Assembly: GCF_007197645.1 (NCBI RefSeq)
Contig: NZ_VKGK01000025.1
Location: 29,899-93,898, forward strand
Direction: 5' to 3'
Length of the DNA stretch: 64,000 bases
From: Shewanella hanedai
GTDB lineage: Bacteria; Pseudomonadota; Gammaproteobacteria; Enterobacterales; Shewanellaceae
The notes beneath the pieces are model-generated. The model was not told the DNA's origin. It was given only the letters and a program-made list of their open reading frames with translations, and did not search any database. Shown here piece by piece: positions 54,750 to 62,319 of the stretch (positions are counted from its first letter, which is position 1; every line of letters begins with the position of its first letter). The position numbers and the translations under genes were made by a program.

Positions 54750-56072
54750 ATGATTATCAATGCTTCTCAGCTTCTTGAGTTATTTATTCGAGAAGAAACA
54801 ACTAAACTACAAGGTTTTGACATGCCTCATATGCCCACTCTAGGTAGTGCATATGAAAAGGTAACAAAACAAGGAATTGATCAGTCTTTTGTTCTTCCTC
54901 AAAATCTAAATTTAAAGGTCGTATCAGGATTTGTTTCTGTTGGTGGTGAAATGTTACCCGAACAGATTGATTGTATGCTTGTTCATGGAGAAGGAATTAG
55001 GTATGGATTGACTGATGAGTACATATATGAAATTGAAAATATTCTTTGTATATTCGAAGTAAAAAAAACACTTAGAAAAAAAGATTACATTGATGCTTTT
55101 GATCACCTCGGAAAAATAAGAAAGAAATTTGCAGAACACTTTGAAAGTAAATTAAGAAGTGGTGAATTTGAACCAGACATAACTGTTGCCAGAAAACACT
55201 TCTCTCAAATCACAGGGAGAATAGCTCCTGAGAAATACCTAGATATTCACCGACTTTCAAAAAGTGACGGGATTCTATTTTACGCATTAGTACAGGAGTC
55301 CCTTGCTCCGGTAAGTATTATTCAGGGATACGAAGGCTATAAGAGTGAAAATGGTTTAAGAACTGCTTTTATAGATATTCTTGAAGAAAAAGGTAAAAAA
55401 GGTGGGCAAGGCCTAGGTGTACCAAGCATTCCAACATTGGTTACTTCAAACGAATATTGCCTTGTAAAGGGAAATGGTGTGCCATTTATGGTAATCAGGG
55501 ATAAGGACTCTTGGGTAGTGACTTTTTCTACTCGCCATAATCCCGCCAAAATGATCTTAGAATTAATATGGTCGAAAATTTCAACTTATTTTAATGTTAA
55601 AATGCCTTGGGGTGATGGTCTTCATATGGATAGTATAGAGCCGTTACTTTTAGCAATTCCAAAAGAAGTTGAGGACAGAGCAGGTTGGTTGTATAGAACA
55701 ATAGAGATAAAAGAAAAAGACTTAAAGCGTGAAAATAATAATAAATGGGCACCATATCCTTTAGGCTCGCCGGAAATGTCAGCAATAAATATTATGGCAA
55801 TGCAAGGTGGATACCTACCACTCGACGATGAAATGCAGGAATTTTTGAAAACCAATGAAAATTCTAGCTTAGAGAAGGTTGTTAAATCTCTAACAAATAG
55901 TCGAGAATTCATGATTGACGGTAACTATTTGAGGCCTATTAATGGGGTAACTCATGTTTTAACACACGATGATGGAAGTGGTCATGTTTCATCTGAACGA
56001 GATAAGTTCGATTTGTGGTGTCAAGAAAATGATATTAAGCCGACCTACATGAATATGATTTTCATGGAATAA
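54750..56072 (+). CDS. DUF6602-like protein with nuclease-like motif, probable integron cassette gene
   Basis: A 440-residue protein. The N-terminal third resembles the DUF6602 family: EQIDCMLVHGEG followed about 30 residues later by ILCIFEVKKTL. This D...ExK spacing is that of PD-(D/E)xK nuclease folds, but I cannot confirm the fold. The rest (GGQGLGVPSIPTLVTSNEYC, HNPAKMILELIWSKISTYF) I do not recognise. Base composition is richer in A/T than the flanking housekeeping genes. It ends 3 nt before an attC-like site and is preceded by a GTTATAC core-like word, so it reads as a gene cassette. A defence role is possible for such genes but not shown here. Confidence 0.7.
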   Translation: MIINASQLLELFIREETTKLQGFDMPHMPTLGSAYEKVTKQGIDQSFVLPQNLNLKVVSGFVSVGGEMLPEQIDCMLVHGEGIRYGLTDEYIYEIENILCIFEVKKTLRKKDYIDAFDHLGKIRKKFAEHFESKLRSGEFEPDITVARKHFSQITGRIAPEKYLDIHRLSKSDGILFYALVQESLAPVSIIQGYEGYKSENGLRTAFIDILEEKGKKGGQGLGVPSIPTLVTSNEYCLVKGNGVPFMVIRDKDSWVVTFSTRHNPAKMILELIWSKISTYFNVKMPWGDGLHMDSIEPLLLAIPKEVEDRAGWLYRTIEIKEKDLKRENNNKWAPYPLGSPEMSAINIMAMQGGYLPLDDEMQEFLKTNENSSLEKVVKSLTNSREFMIDGNYLRPINGVTHVLTHDDGSGHVSSERDKFDLWCQENDIKPTYMNMIFME

Positions 56073-56073
56073 A

Positions 56074-56165
56074 CGTATAGCAAGCGCATCAGAAATGACG
56101 TCAAACGCTTGGCTGACACTCATTCTTCGCTAATTTTAGCCAAGCATTTTATGCGAGCGTTATAT
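56074..56165 (+). other. integron attC-like recombination site 1
   Basis: It begins with TATAGCAAGCGCAT and ends with ATGCGAGCGTTATA. The outer arms CGCAT/ATGCG (56085-56089, 56151-56155) and inner arms AAACGCTTGGCT/AGCCAAGCATTT (56103-56114, 56138-56149, one mismatch) make the imperfect double stem expected of attC, about 90 bp long. The GTTA core at 56159-56162 is where the next cassette would start. Confidence 0.7.
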
Positions 56166-56179
56166 CACAGGAGGCGTAT

Positions 56180-56827
56180 TTGGATTTATCTCAAGTTTTA
56201 CTATTGTTTGGTGGCCAAAGTATCATCCTGATAGGGCTATGTTCATGGCTTGGAAAAGTTTCGTTAAATCGAATCCTAACTAGTGAACAGGCTAGTGTTC
56301 AAAAGAAAATTGCAGCAATAAGATCTGAATTCGAGGCAAAATTGGTAGCATTGAGCGCAGGTAATGAATCAAAGGTTCATGTTGGCAAAATTCAATATGA
56401 ACGTGAATATGCTAGTTACGCTGAAATTTGGGATTTAACTTCTCCGCTTACTCATCATTTGCAACTGCTTTTTGTACACAAGCATAGCTACGAGTTTTTT
56501 AAGGAAGCTTTCTATAAGTTAGGGGACTACAAAATTAATCTTGGTTCAAAGGTTAATACTTTATATCCATTCATAGACGAAGACGTGTATAAAAAAGGAT
56601 CAATCTGTCCACAGATATTACAAAAATACTGGGCGGATTTTGATCAACACTTGACATATCTTGAGGGGAAAGCTAACCAAAGTTTACCTCAGTCAAAAAA
56701 GTTAGAAATAGATTTTGGATCGTTAATTACTGAGGTTACAGCTGAAATTCATACTACTGGAGTCGAATTAGCTAGAAGCATACGATCTAGAAATCAGGAG
56801 GTGATCATAATTGCTAACACGATATAA
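56180..56827 (+). CDS. membrane-anchored coiled-coil protein of unknown function, probable integron cassette gene
   Basis: A 215-residue protein with an N-terminal membrane anchor (VLLLFGGQSIILIGLCSWLG), then a coiled coil (EQASVQKKIAAIRSEFEAKL) and a helical soluble domain (REYASYAEIWDLTSPLTHHL). I recognise no named family. The start is TTG 56180, chosen because a perfect AGGAGG (56169-56174) stands 5 nt before it, directly after the attC core. The TAA stop is embedded in the next attC-like site (ATATAAC), as is common for cassette genes. Confidence 0.65.
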   Translation: MDLSQVLLLFGGQSIILIGLCSWLGKVSLNRILTSEQASVQKKIAAIRSEFEAKLVALSAGNESKVHVGKIQYEREYASYAEIWDLTSPLTHHLQLLFVHKHSYEFFKEAFYKLGDYKINLGSKVNTLYPFIDEDVYKKGSICPQILQKYWADFDQHLTYLEGKANQSLPQSKKLEIDFGSLITEVTAEIHTTGVELARSIRSRNQEVIIIANTI

Positions 56828-56977
56828 CAAGCAATTCAAAACGGATGCCTAGTACGGTCCCACTTTTGTCATAGAGCCACAATTAAACTGCGGCAGCACT
56901 CTGCAGAGTTTAATTGGGTGTGGATATCTGGTGACCTACATATCCTAATCCAAACACCTACCTTTAGAGCGTTAGTA
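56822..56977 (+). other. integron attC-like recombination site 2
   Basis: The left end ATATAACAAGCAATTCAAAA matches the start of VCR-type attC sites very closely. A right end AGAGCGTTAGTA (56967-56978) has the GCGTTAG core. Between them lies a long hairpin (AATTAAACT/AGTTTAATT, about 56880-56920). At about 156 bp it is long for an attC, so the right half may be altered. Confidence 0.55.
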
Positions 56978-57021
56978 CTAACAAATTTATGTCCAGAAAT
57001 GAGAAATGAGTAATAACTATA

Positions 57022-57362
57022 AAACCTAATTCGAAGAGATAAACACTCGGGTGTAGATGCGGCAGTGAGCTTCGATGACATGGATGTCATCATAGAGACT
57101 ACAGGGATTGTACTTGCGTCGTCTCACTGAAGTATCTGCACATCGCCTGCTGCAAGCAATTAACAGGATTGAAGTAATGGTCTACAGCTAGCCAACCCAA
57201 TGAAACCAATTCCGAAAAAGATATTTGAAACTTGCTATCAGGTAAGTCAGCAAGCAATAAACCCCCATTCAGCTATGGTATCCAGCAAATAGACTAAATA
57301 CCAAACCAGCCCAATGAACCCACAATAAAAGATACTTGAAACTTGTGATCAGACAAGTTCCA
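57022..57362 (-). repeat. dispersed non-coding repeat, copy C (inverted), left unit duplicated
   Basis: On the minus strand this repeats the order of copy A. Two left units are present (CTGATCACAAGTTTCAAGTA and CTGATAGCAAGTTTCAAATA, each followed by a T-rich run and GGTTCATTGGG-like sequence). Then come ATTGCTTGCAGCAGGC (57145-57160 on plus), a hairpin GATGACAT/ATGTCATC where copy B has its 15-bp hairpin, and TTTATCTCTTCGAATTAGG at the end. 56978-57021 between this and attC site 2 shows nothing. Confidence 0.7.
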
Positions 57363-57371
57363 AATACTGTA

Positions 57372-58742
57372 TTACTTATCTACAACGAGTTGCCCTTTCA
57401 CCCAGACTTTACGGATATTCTGACGGCTATTAAGACAGATGATTTTCTCAAGTTTATCTTTCGCTGAATCCATCTCTTCTAAAATGAAAATATTGCTGTC
57501 AGCAATAGCAGTATCGATAACCAACGCATCAAACTCAAAACCAGGCTGGAATAAGCCGACTTTGGCATCAATTGCCTGGCCACCACCTACAGTTGCTAAC
57601 CAATACGCTTCTAAAAACGAAATGCGTGAGCCCTGCTCGCCGCGCTCATTGGCGGGTAAATAGGTTGAAGTACCATCTTCGCGTACACGAGAATGATTCA
57701 CCGCATCTAGGCAGGTATGGAATATAGAAGGAATGGGTGCACCGGCAAGGTCACTTCCTAATCCACATTTAAGATCATTATCTAAAATCTCACGGGTTTG
57801 CATTGCGGCATTAGCAAAATACATATTCGATAGCGGACAATGGGCAATACTGGCACCGGTGGACTTTATCAGTTGATGATCCGATGGCGTTAAAAAGATC
57901 GAATGAGCTAAAATAGTCTTACTCGTCATTAAGCCAAAATCGTTATATATCTCAACGTCAGTCTTACCATATTGTGCTTGGCTGTGATCTCGTGCCCAAT
58001 CACTTTCTGAGCAATGTGTTTGCACATGGCACTGATATTGTTGCACCAACTCACCTAGACCCTGTAGCAACTCTGCTGTGCAACTTGGTACAAAGCGCGG
58101 CGTGATAACGGGCGAAACCAGTTGCTCTTCATTCCCCTCGATCGCAAGTACCTGTTGGATGAAACACTCGGTTTCTTTTAAGGCCGTTTCAGTCGATGGT
58201 TCAATATAAAAAGGCGGACATTGGGTTGGCTCGTCCATGTTGACCTTACCAATATAGCCGCGCTGGCCTTGGCGTAGACATTCACGTGCCAGTTCGACAG
58301 ATGTGTCTTTGTGGATTGTGGCAAAATAGACGGCGCTGGTTGTACCATTTGCGAGCAGTGATTGTACTAATTGAGGGTAAATTTGCTTGGCAAATACCAT
58401 GTCTTCAAACTTAGCTTCGAGGGGAAATGTATAATCCTGTAGCCAATCATAAAGCGGTAAGTCTAACCCTTTTCCAGCCTGGGGGAATTGCGGGGCATGC
58501 ACGTGTAAGTCAACCATGCCAGGCATCAAATACTGAGTTGGGCTGAGTTCTATCAACTGCTGATGCGCTGACAAGGCTTCAATTTGTGCATGATACTGAG
58601 TATCACTGTCTGTGAGCACAGAGACAATTGTCCCCTGCTGATCGACGAGTATCAATGCATGAGCCGCATACTCAAAATCACCTTTCACTGGGCAATGAAA
58701 ATACTGCCCCAATACACCAAACTTTATCTCAGACATCGGCAT
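57372..58742 (-). CDS. guaD: guanine deaminase
   Basis: A 456-residue amidohydrolase converting guanine to xanthine. Zinc-site motifs in order are MPGMVDLHVHAPQFPQAG (HxH), GTTSAVYFATIH, CHVQTHCSESDWARD, TILAHSIFL, SIAHCPLSNMYF and CGLGSDLAGAP. ATG 58742 and ATG 58736 are both usable. It lies alone in the accessory region beside repeat copy C. Xanthine could in principle go to a xanthine dehydrogenase, but the molybdenum hydroxylase in this window is of the isoquinoline type, so no link is claimed. Confidence 0.92.
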   Translation of the reverse strand: MPMSEIKFGVLGQYFHCPVKGDFEYAAHALILVDQQGTIVSVLTDSDTQYHAQIEALSAHQQLIELSPTQYLMPGMVDLHVHAPQFPQAGKGLDLPLYDWLQDYTFPLEAKFEDMVFAKQIYPQLVQSLLANGTTSAVYFATIHKDTSVELARECLRQGQRGYIGKVNMDEPTQCPPFYIEPSTETALKETECFIQQVLAIEGNEEQLVSPVITPRFVPSCTAELLQGLGELVQQYQCHVQTHCSESDWARDHSQAQYGKTDVEIYNDFGLMTSKTILAHSIFLTPSDHQLIKSTGASIAHCPLSNMYFANAAMQTREILDNDLKCGLGSDLAGAPIPSIFHTCLDAVNHSRVREDGTSTYLPANERGEQGSRISFLEAYWLATVGGGQAIDAKVGLFQPGFEFDALVIDTAIADSNIFILEEMDSAKDKLEKIICLNSRQNIRKVWVKGQLVVDK

Positions 58743-59044
58743 GCATCCATCTTGTTATTTGTAGGGTTCTACCAATCGATATTGAGATGTGATCGGTATT
58801 CGCGGGAGTATTACATGCGCACAATGAAATTGAATAAAATTAACTGTAATTTGTGACCAAGCTAATAGACAAAGTTAAGCATCTGCTTAAATTACTAGCA
58901 CCAAGCAATATCAATACTCTGACTATCGATATTGTGGTTTTCTAATCATGGGATATAGGTGAGAAATTGGAGTATCGGACTGGGGGAATAGTCATTTAAC
59001 GCTCATGAGTTAGCGACCTCAAGCCCGTCGAAAAACGGGCTGAT
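58743..59044. other. non-coding region between guaD and the OhrR-like gene
   Basis: 302 bp, no gene. A hairpin AGCCCGT/ACGGGCT (59022-59041) lies 4 nt past the regulator stop, without a T-tract. A short inverted repeat CAATATC/GATATTG (58906-58934) is the only other structure. Confidence 0.45.
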
Positions 59045-59458
59045 TTAAGGCTGTATTTTACGACACAAGGCGATCATATCTATCGCTTCTTGTTTTGACA
59101 GGCCTGTCGCGCAAAATGCTTCTTGAGTAATTTGTTCACTTTTTTGTACCAGCGCTCGACCAGTTTCGGTTAGCTGGATATTCTTCTGCCGCTCATTGTC
59201 CTGCAAAATTTGCCTTTGAACTAAGCCTTTCTGTTCCAATCGTTTTAATAAAGGGCTGATGGTGGCCTTAGTTAACCCCAGTTTCTTCGATAAAAAAGTA
59301 ACCGACAAGTTGTCCTCTTCTCCAAGTGCAATCAAGACCAAAAATTGTGTGTAAGTTACGTCGATAGACGCCAGTAACGGTCTGTAAATGCTCGTTAACC
59401 GGCTTGAAGCCGAGTAAAGCGCAAAGCAAAGCTGATTATCTAATTGAGCAATTGGCAA
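59045..59458 (-). CDS. OhrR-like MarR-family redox regulator
   Basis: A protein of about 137 residues with LDNQLCFALYSASSRLTSIY at the N-terminus; the Cys in LCFALYSASSR matches the peroxide-sensing Cys of OhrR. The winged helix follows (VTFLSKKLGLTKATISPLLKRLEQKGLV, DNERQKNIQLTETG). Oxidation of that Cys by organic peroxide normally releases DNA. I prefer TTG 59458 because GGAG stands 7 nt before it and it matches the usual OhrR length; TTG 59473 is also open. It is divergent from a catalase-like peroxidase gene, with palindromes in between. Confidence 0.82.
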   Translation of the reverse strand: MPIAQLDNQLCFALYSASSRLTSIYRPLLASIDVTYTQFLVLIALGEEDNLSVTFLSKKLGLTKATISPLLKRLEQKGLVQRQILQDNERQKNIQLTETGRALVQKSEQITQEAFCATGLSKQEAIDMIALCRKIQP

Positions 59459-59512
59459 AATGTAACTCCACAATCTTTATTAAGAGTAATTCTGATCTTT
59501 TACAGCTTGAAA

Positions 59513-59581
59513 TACAATTGTTACTTGACAAGTATTAGCTATTAAATGATATGTTAGCCCACTAACAGTTAGCTTGCTAAC
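59513..59581. promoter_or_regulatory. candidate operators between the OhrR-like and peroxidase genes
   Basis: Three palindromes: ACAATTGT (59515-59522), TACTTG-A-CAAGTA (59522-59534) and GTTAGC-TT-GCTAAC (59568-59581). A related half TGTTAGC precedes the last at about 59552. MarR-family sites are short palindromes of this kind; which one is used cannot be told. Confidence 0.5.
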
Positions 59582-59612
59582 TATATATTTATCATTAATG
59601 ACAGGTACTTTT

Positions 59613-60572
59613 ATGATTAAGCACATTCTCAGTTTAAGTTTTATCTTAATTTCTACAGGAAGCGTTGCAGCAGATACCGCCCAAACGGCGAGTAACACAG
59701 TTGATTCATTTGAAAAAATATTCGGTGTCACAGAAGGAAAGCGCCGTAACCATACTAAAGGATTTTGCTTCGAAGGTGAGTTTGTCCCCAATTCAACCGC
59801 AATGCAGCCATATACAAATAGTGCATTATTTTTAAAAGAAGCTGATGTCATCGGACGCTTATCCCATAAAGGAGGCAATAATAACGCCGCTGATAATAAG
59901 CCTGCTGATTATGGAATGGGATTATTGATTAACACTGCCGCTGGACCACACAATATTTCCATGAACACATTGGATTTTTTCCCTGTCGCCACCCCCGAAG
60001 CTTTTGCCAAATTAATGATGGCAAAAACACAAGGCTCTGCTGCGGTAAAAGCATTTAAGGATTCAAATCTTGATTTGCAGCGCTTTAGCGCCCATAAAGC
60101 GAACAAGAAAAAGGAGCTAACACCTTATGAAGGCAGCACATTCAATAGTATAAATAGTTTTTATTTGGTTGATAAAAAAGGCAAAAAAACGGCTATCCGT
60201 TGGTCATTTATACCGAGTAAAAAGCAGTCCATTGTACTCAAGCCAACAGCGGACTTTTTCTATGAAAACATGCAAGATAATCTGAATAATCATGGCATCA
60301 GTTGGGATATGGTCATCACTTTAGCCAACCCTAACGATGCTGTTAATGATGCATCAATTCAATGGGTCGGTGAACATAAACAGCTCACTGCAGGCACCCT
60401 CAATGTCTTATCGTTAAGCTCTGAACAAGATGGTCGATGTGACAACATTAATTATGACCCATTGGTACTATCTCCAGGTGTTTTACCGTCTGAGGACCCA
60501 CTGTTACAAGCAAGACGTAACAGTTACGCCATCTCTTTTGGAAAACGAGTATTAGAAAAAGGTGCTAAATAA
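59613..60572 (+). CDS. periplasmic catalase-like peroxidase (SrpA-type mini-catalase)
   Basis: A 319-residue haem protein with a signal peptide (ILSLSFILISTGSVAA). The catalase core is shorter than classical catalases. RRNHTKGFCFEGEFVP contains the distal His, and LLQARRNSYAISFGKR carries the proximal Tyr in the RxxxY context. Mini-catalases of this type act as organic-peroxide-dependent peroxidases more than as H2O2 dismutases. I chose ATG 59613, which gives the signal peptide; the frame stays open to 59574. Divergence from an OhrR-like regulator fits induction by organic peroxides. Confidence 0.85.
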   Translation: MIKHILSLSFILISTGSVAADTAQTASNTVDSFEKIFGVTEGKRRNHTKGFCFEGEFVPNSTAMQPYTNSALFLKEADVIGRLSHKGGNNNAADNKPADYGMGLLINTAAGPHNISMNTLDFFPVATPEAFAKLMMAKTQGSAAVKAFKDSNLDLQRFSAHKANKKKELTPYEGSTFNSINSFYLVDKKGKKTAIRWSFIPSKKQSIVLKPTADFFYENMQDNLNNHGISWDMVITLANPNDAVNDASIQWVGEHKQLTAGTLNVLSLSSEQDGRCDNINYDPLVLSPGVLPSEDPLLQARRNSYAISFGKRVLEKGAK

Positions 60573-60802
60573 TGAGTAATCAATGGCTAAACAGTTTGAT
60601 CACCGACACCCCTCAAGCAGGTTATGAACTGGCAATAAAACTCTCGAGAATGGGGATCAAGTACACTCAACCCTCTGACAGTGTACGAGAGAAAATACGC
60701 CCAATTTATTCTGAAGATGCAGGGAATTTGATTGCTTCATCTCACGTTATCGCGGTTAACTTTCAAACGGTTTCAGCGGCGAATAATTATTGGAAAAAAT
60801 AA
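60572..60802 (+). CDS. hypothetical protein, 76 aa, coupled to the peroxidase gene
   Basis: A short protein starting MSNQWLNSLITDTPQAGYEL and ending VSAANNYWKK. No signal peptide, membrane helix or known motif. Its ATG shares a base with the peroxidase stop (TAATG), which suggests a real coupled gene rather than chance. SrpA-type catalases are often paired with a cytochrome b561; this is not one. It could be a truncated remnant. Confidence 0.5.
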   Translation: MSNQWLNSLITDTPQAGYELAIKLSRMGIKYTQPSDSVREKIRPIYSEDAGNLIASSHVIAVNFQTVSAANNYWKK

Positions 60803-60862
60803 GAAATGTTATCGATTTAGATCAAGAGTATGATTTTCTACCGAGAGAGTCAGGCACAAAAA

Positions 60863-60880
60863 AGGGAGCCTTAGCTCCCT
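60863..60880 (-). terminator. terminator after fabB
   Basis: AGGGAGC (60863-60869) pairs with GCTCCCT (60874-60880) around a 4-nt loop. Six T follow on the minus strand. Confidence 0.85.
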
Positions 60881-60936
60881 CTCTGTTTATCGTAACACAT
60901 CAATCAAAATGCATTGCAGCACTTCCACATAGAAAG

Positions 60937-62148
60937 TTACTTGTACTTACGCATTACCAAGGTCGCGTTAGTGCCACCGAAACCAAAACTGTTACTCATA
61001 ACAGTCGTAAGATCAGCTTTACGGTATTCAGTCACAACAGGCATGCCAGCAGCTTTTTCGTCCAAGTTATCGATATTGATACTCGGCGCGATAAACCCTT
61101 CTTCCATCATGATCAAGCTGAAGATAGCTTCATGAGCACCCGCAGCACCTAATGCATGACCGGTCAGCGACTTAGTCGATGCAATTGGCGGTAAAGCATC
61201 GCCGAAGGTTTCACGTAATGCTTCAAGCTCACGCATATCGCCGACTGGCGTCGATGTGCCGTGAGTGTTGATGTAATCGATAGGCGTATCTACATCAGCA
61301 AGTGCCATTTGCATACAACGTACAGCGCCTTCGCCTGATGGTGCAACCATGTCATAGCCATCTGATGATGCACCGTAACCCACGACTTCAGCGTAGATTT
61401 TTGCGCCACGTGCTAATGCATGTTCAAGCTCTTCAACAACGACGATTCCACCGCCACCGGAGATAACAAATCCATCACGGTCAGCATCATAAGTACGAGA
61501 TGCTTTTTCAGGGGTGTCATTGTATTTAGTTGATAGTGCGCCCATGGCATCAAAGCCCATAGTCAAGGTCCAATCAACCTCTTCAGAACCACCAGCAAAC
61601 ACCATATCTTGCTTACCCATTTGGATAAGTTCAACGGCATGGCCAATACAATGCGCGCTTGTTGCACAAGCAGAACTGATTGAGTAGTTCATGCCTTTAA
61701 TTTTAAATGGCGTGGCTAAACACGCACTCGCTGTGCTTGACATAATGCGAGGCACTATATACGGCCCAACGCGCTTAACACCTTTCTCACGAAGGATATC
61801 AGCAGCTTGAACTTGGTTAGCAGAAGAAGCACCGCCACAACCGGCAATGATACCGACTCGTGGGTCTGAATATTGCTCTTCAGTTAATCCAGCATCTTCA
61901 ATCGCTTCTGCCATCGCGATATACGCGTACGCCGCAGCGTTGCCCATAAAGCGAAGCGCTTTACGATCAATATGCTCTTTAGGATCTAACTTGATAGCGC
62001 CCCAAACATGGCTGCGAAGCTTCATCTCTTCAAATTGATCTGAATGAGTAATACCACTTCGGCCAGCTTTTAGTGACTCTGTGACTTCTTGTTTATTGTT
62101 ACCAATACTTGATACTACGCCAAGCCCGGTGATCACGACTCTTTTCAT
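60937..62148 (-). CDS. fabB: 3-oxoacyl-[acyl-carrier-protein] synthase I
   Basis: A 403-residue condensing enzyme. It starts MKRVVITGLGVVSSIGNN, with active Cys in SISSACATSAHCIG (about 163), His in DYINTHGTSTPVGD, KSLTGHALGAAGAHEA and a final GFGGTNATLVMRK. It elongates acyl-ACP and is needed for unsaturated fatty acids. It normally neighbours pdxB in Shewanella-like genomes; here about 7 kb of accessory DNA intervenes. Three GTAC words spaced 9 bp (62166, 62175, 62184) lie just before the ATG. Confidence 0.96.
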   Translation of the reverse strand: MKRVVITGLGVVSSIGNNKQEVTESLKAGRSGITHSDQFEEMKLRSHVWGAIKLDPKEHIDRKALRFMGNAAAYAYIAMAEAIEDAGLTEEQYSDPRVGIIAGCGGASSANQVQAADILREKGVKRVGPYIVPRIMSSTASACLATPFKIKGMNYSISSACATSAHCIGHAVELIQMGKQDMVFAGGSEEVDWTLTMGFDAMGALSTKYNDTPEKASRTYDADRDGFVISGGGGIVVVEELEHALARGAKIYAEVVGYGASSDGYDMVAPSGEGAVRCMQMALADVDTPIDYINTHGTSTPVGDMRELEALRETFGDALPPIASTKSLTGHALGAAGAHEAIFSLIMMEEGFIAPSINIDNLDEKAAGMPVVTEYRKADLTTVMSNSFGFGGTNATLVMRKYK

Positions 62149-62163
62149 TATTTACTATCCATT

Positions 62164-62189
62164 TTGTACATTTAGTACGTCTAGTACCA
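62164..62189. promoter_or_regulatory. triple GTAC motif in the fabB leader
   Basis: TGTACAtttAGTACgtcTAGTAC places GTAC at 62166, 62175 and 62184, a strict 9-bp interval about 15-40 nt upstream of fabB. It may be a regulator site (for example a FabR/DesT-like repressor), but it does not match a consensus I can quote with certainty. Confidence 0.25.
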
Positions 62190-62319
62190 ATTTGCTGCGG
62201 CTATAATATCGCTTTTACCGTATTTAAGTGGTCAGCTTTCCATAAACATAGGTAAAATAATGCCTAATATGCGACGCAGAGTAAATTCATTGACCCAAGA
62301 ATGTGAGAAAAATACACAA

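Noticed and set aside
59480..59878. 132-codon minus-strand open frame
   Set aside because: It is antisense to the peroxidase gene and its promoter; no coding signature.
60790..61152. 120-codon plus-strand open frame overlapping the fabB 3' end
   Set aside because: It is antisense to the conserved fabB C-terminus, crosses the fabB terminator and has no family features.
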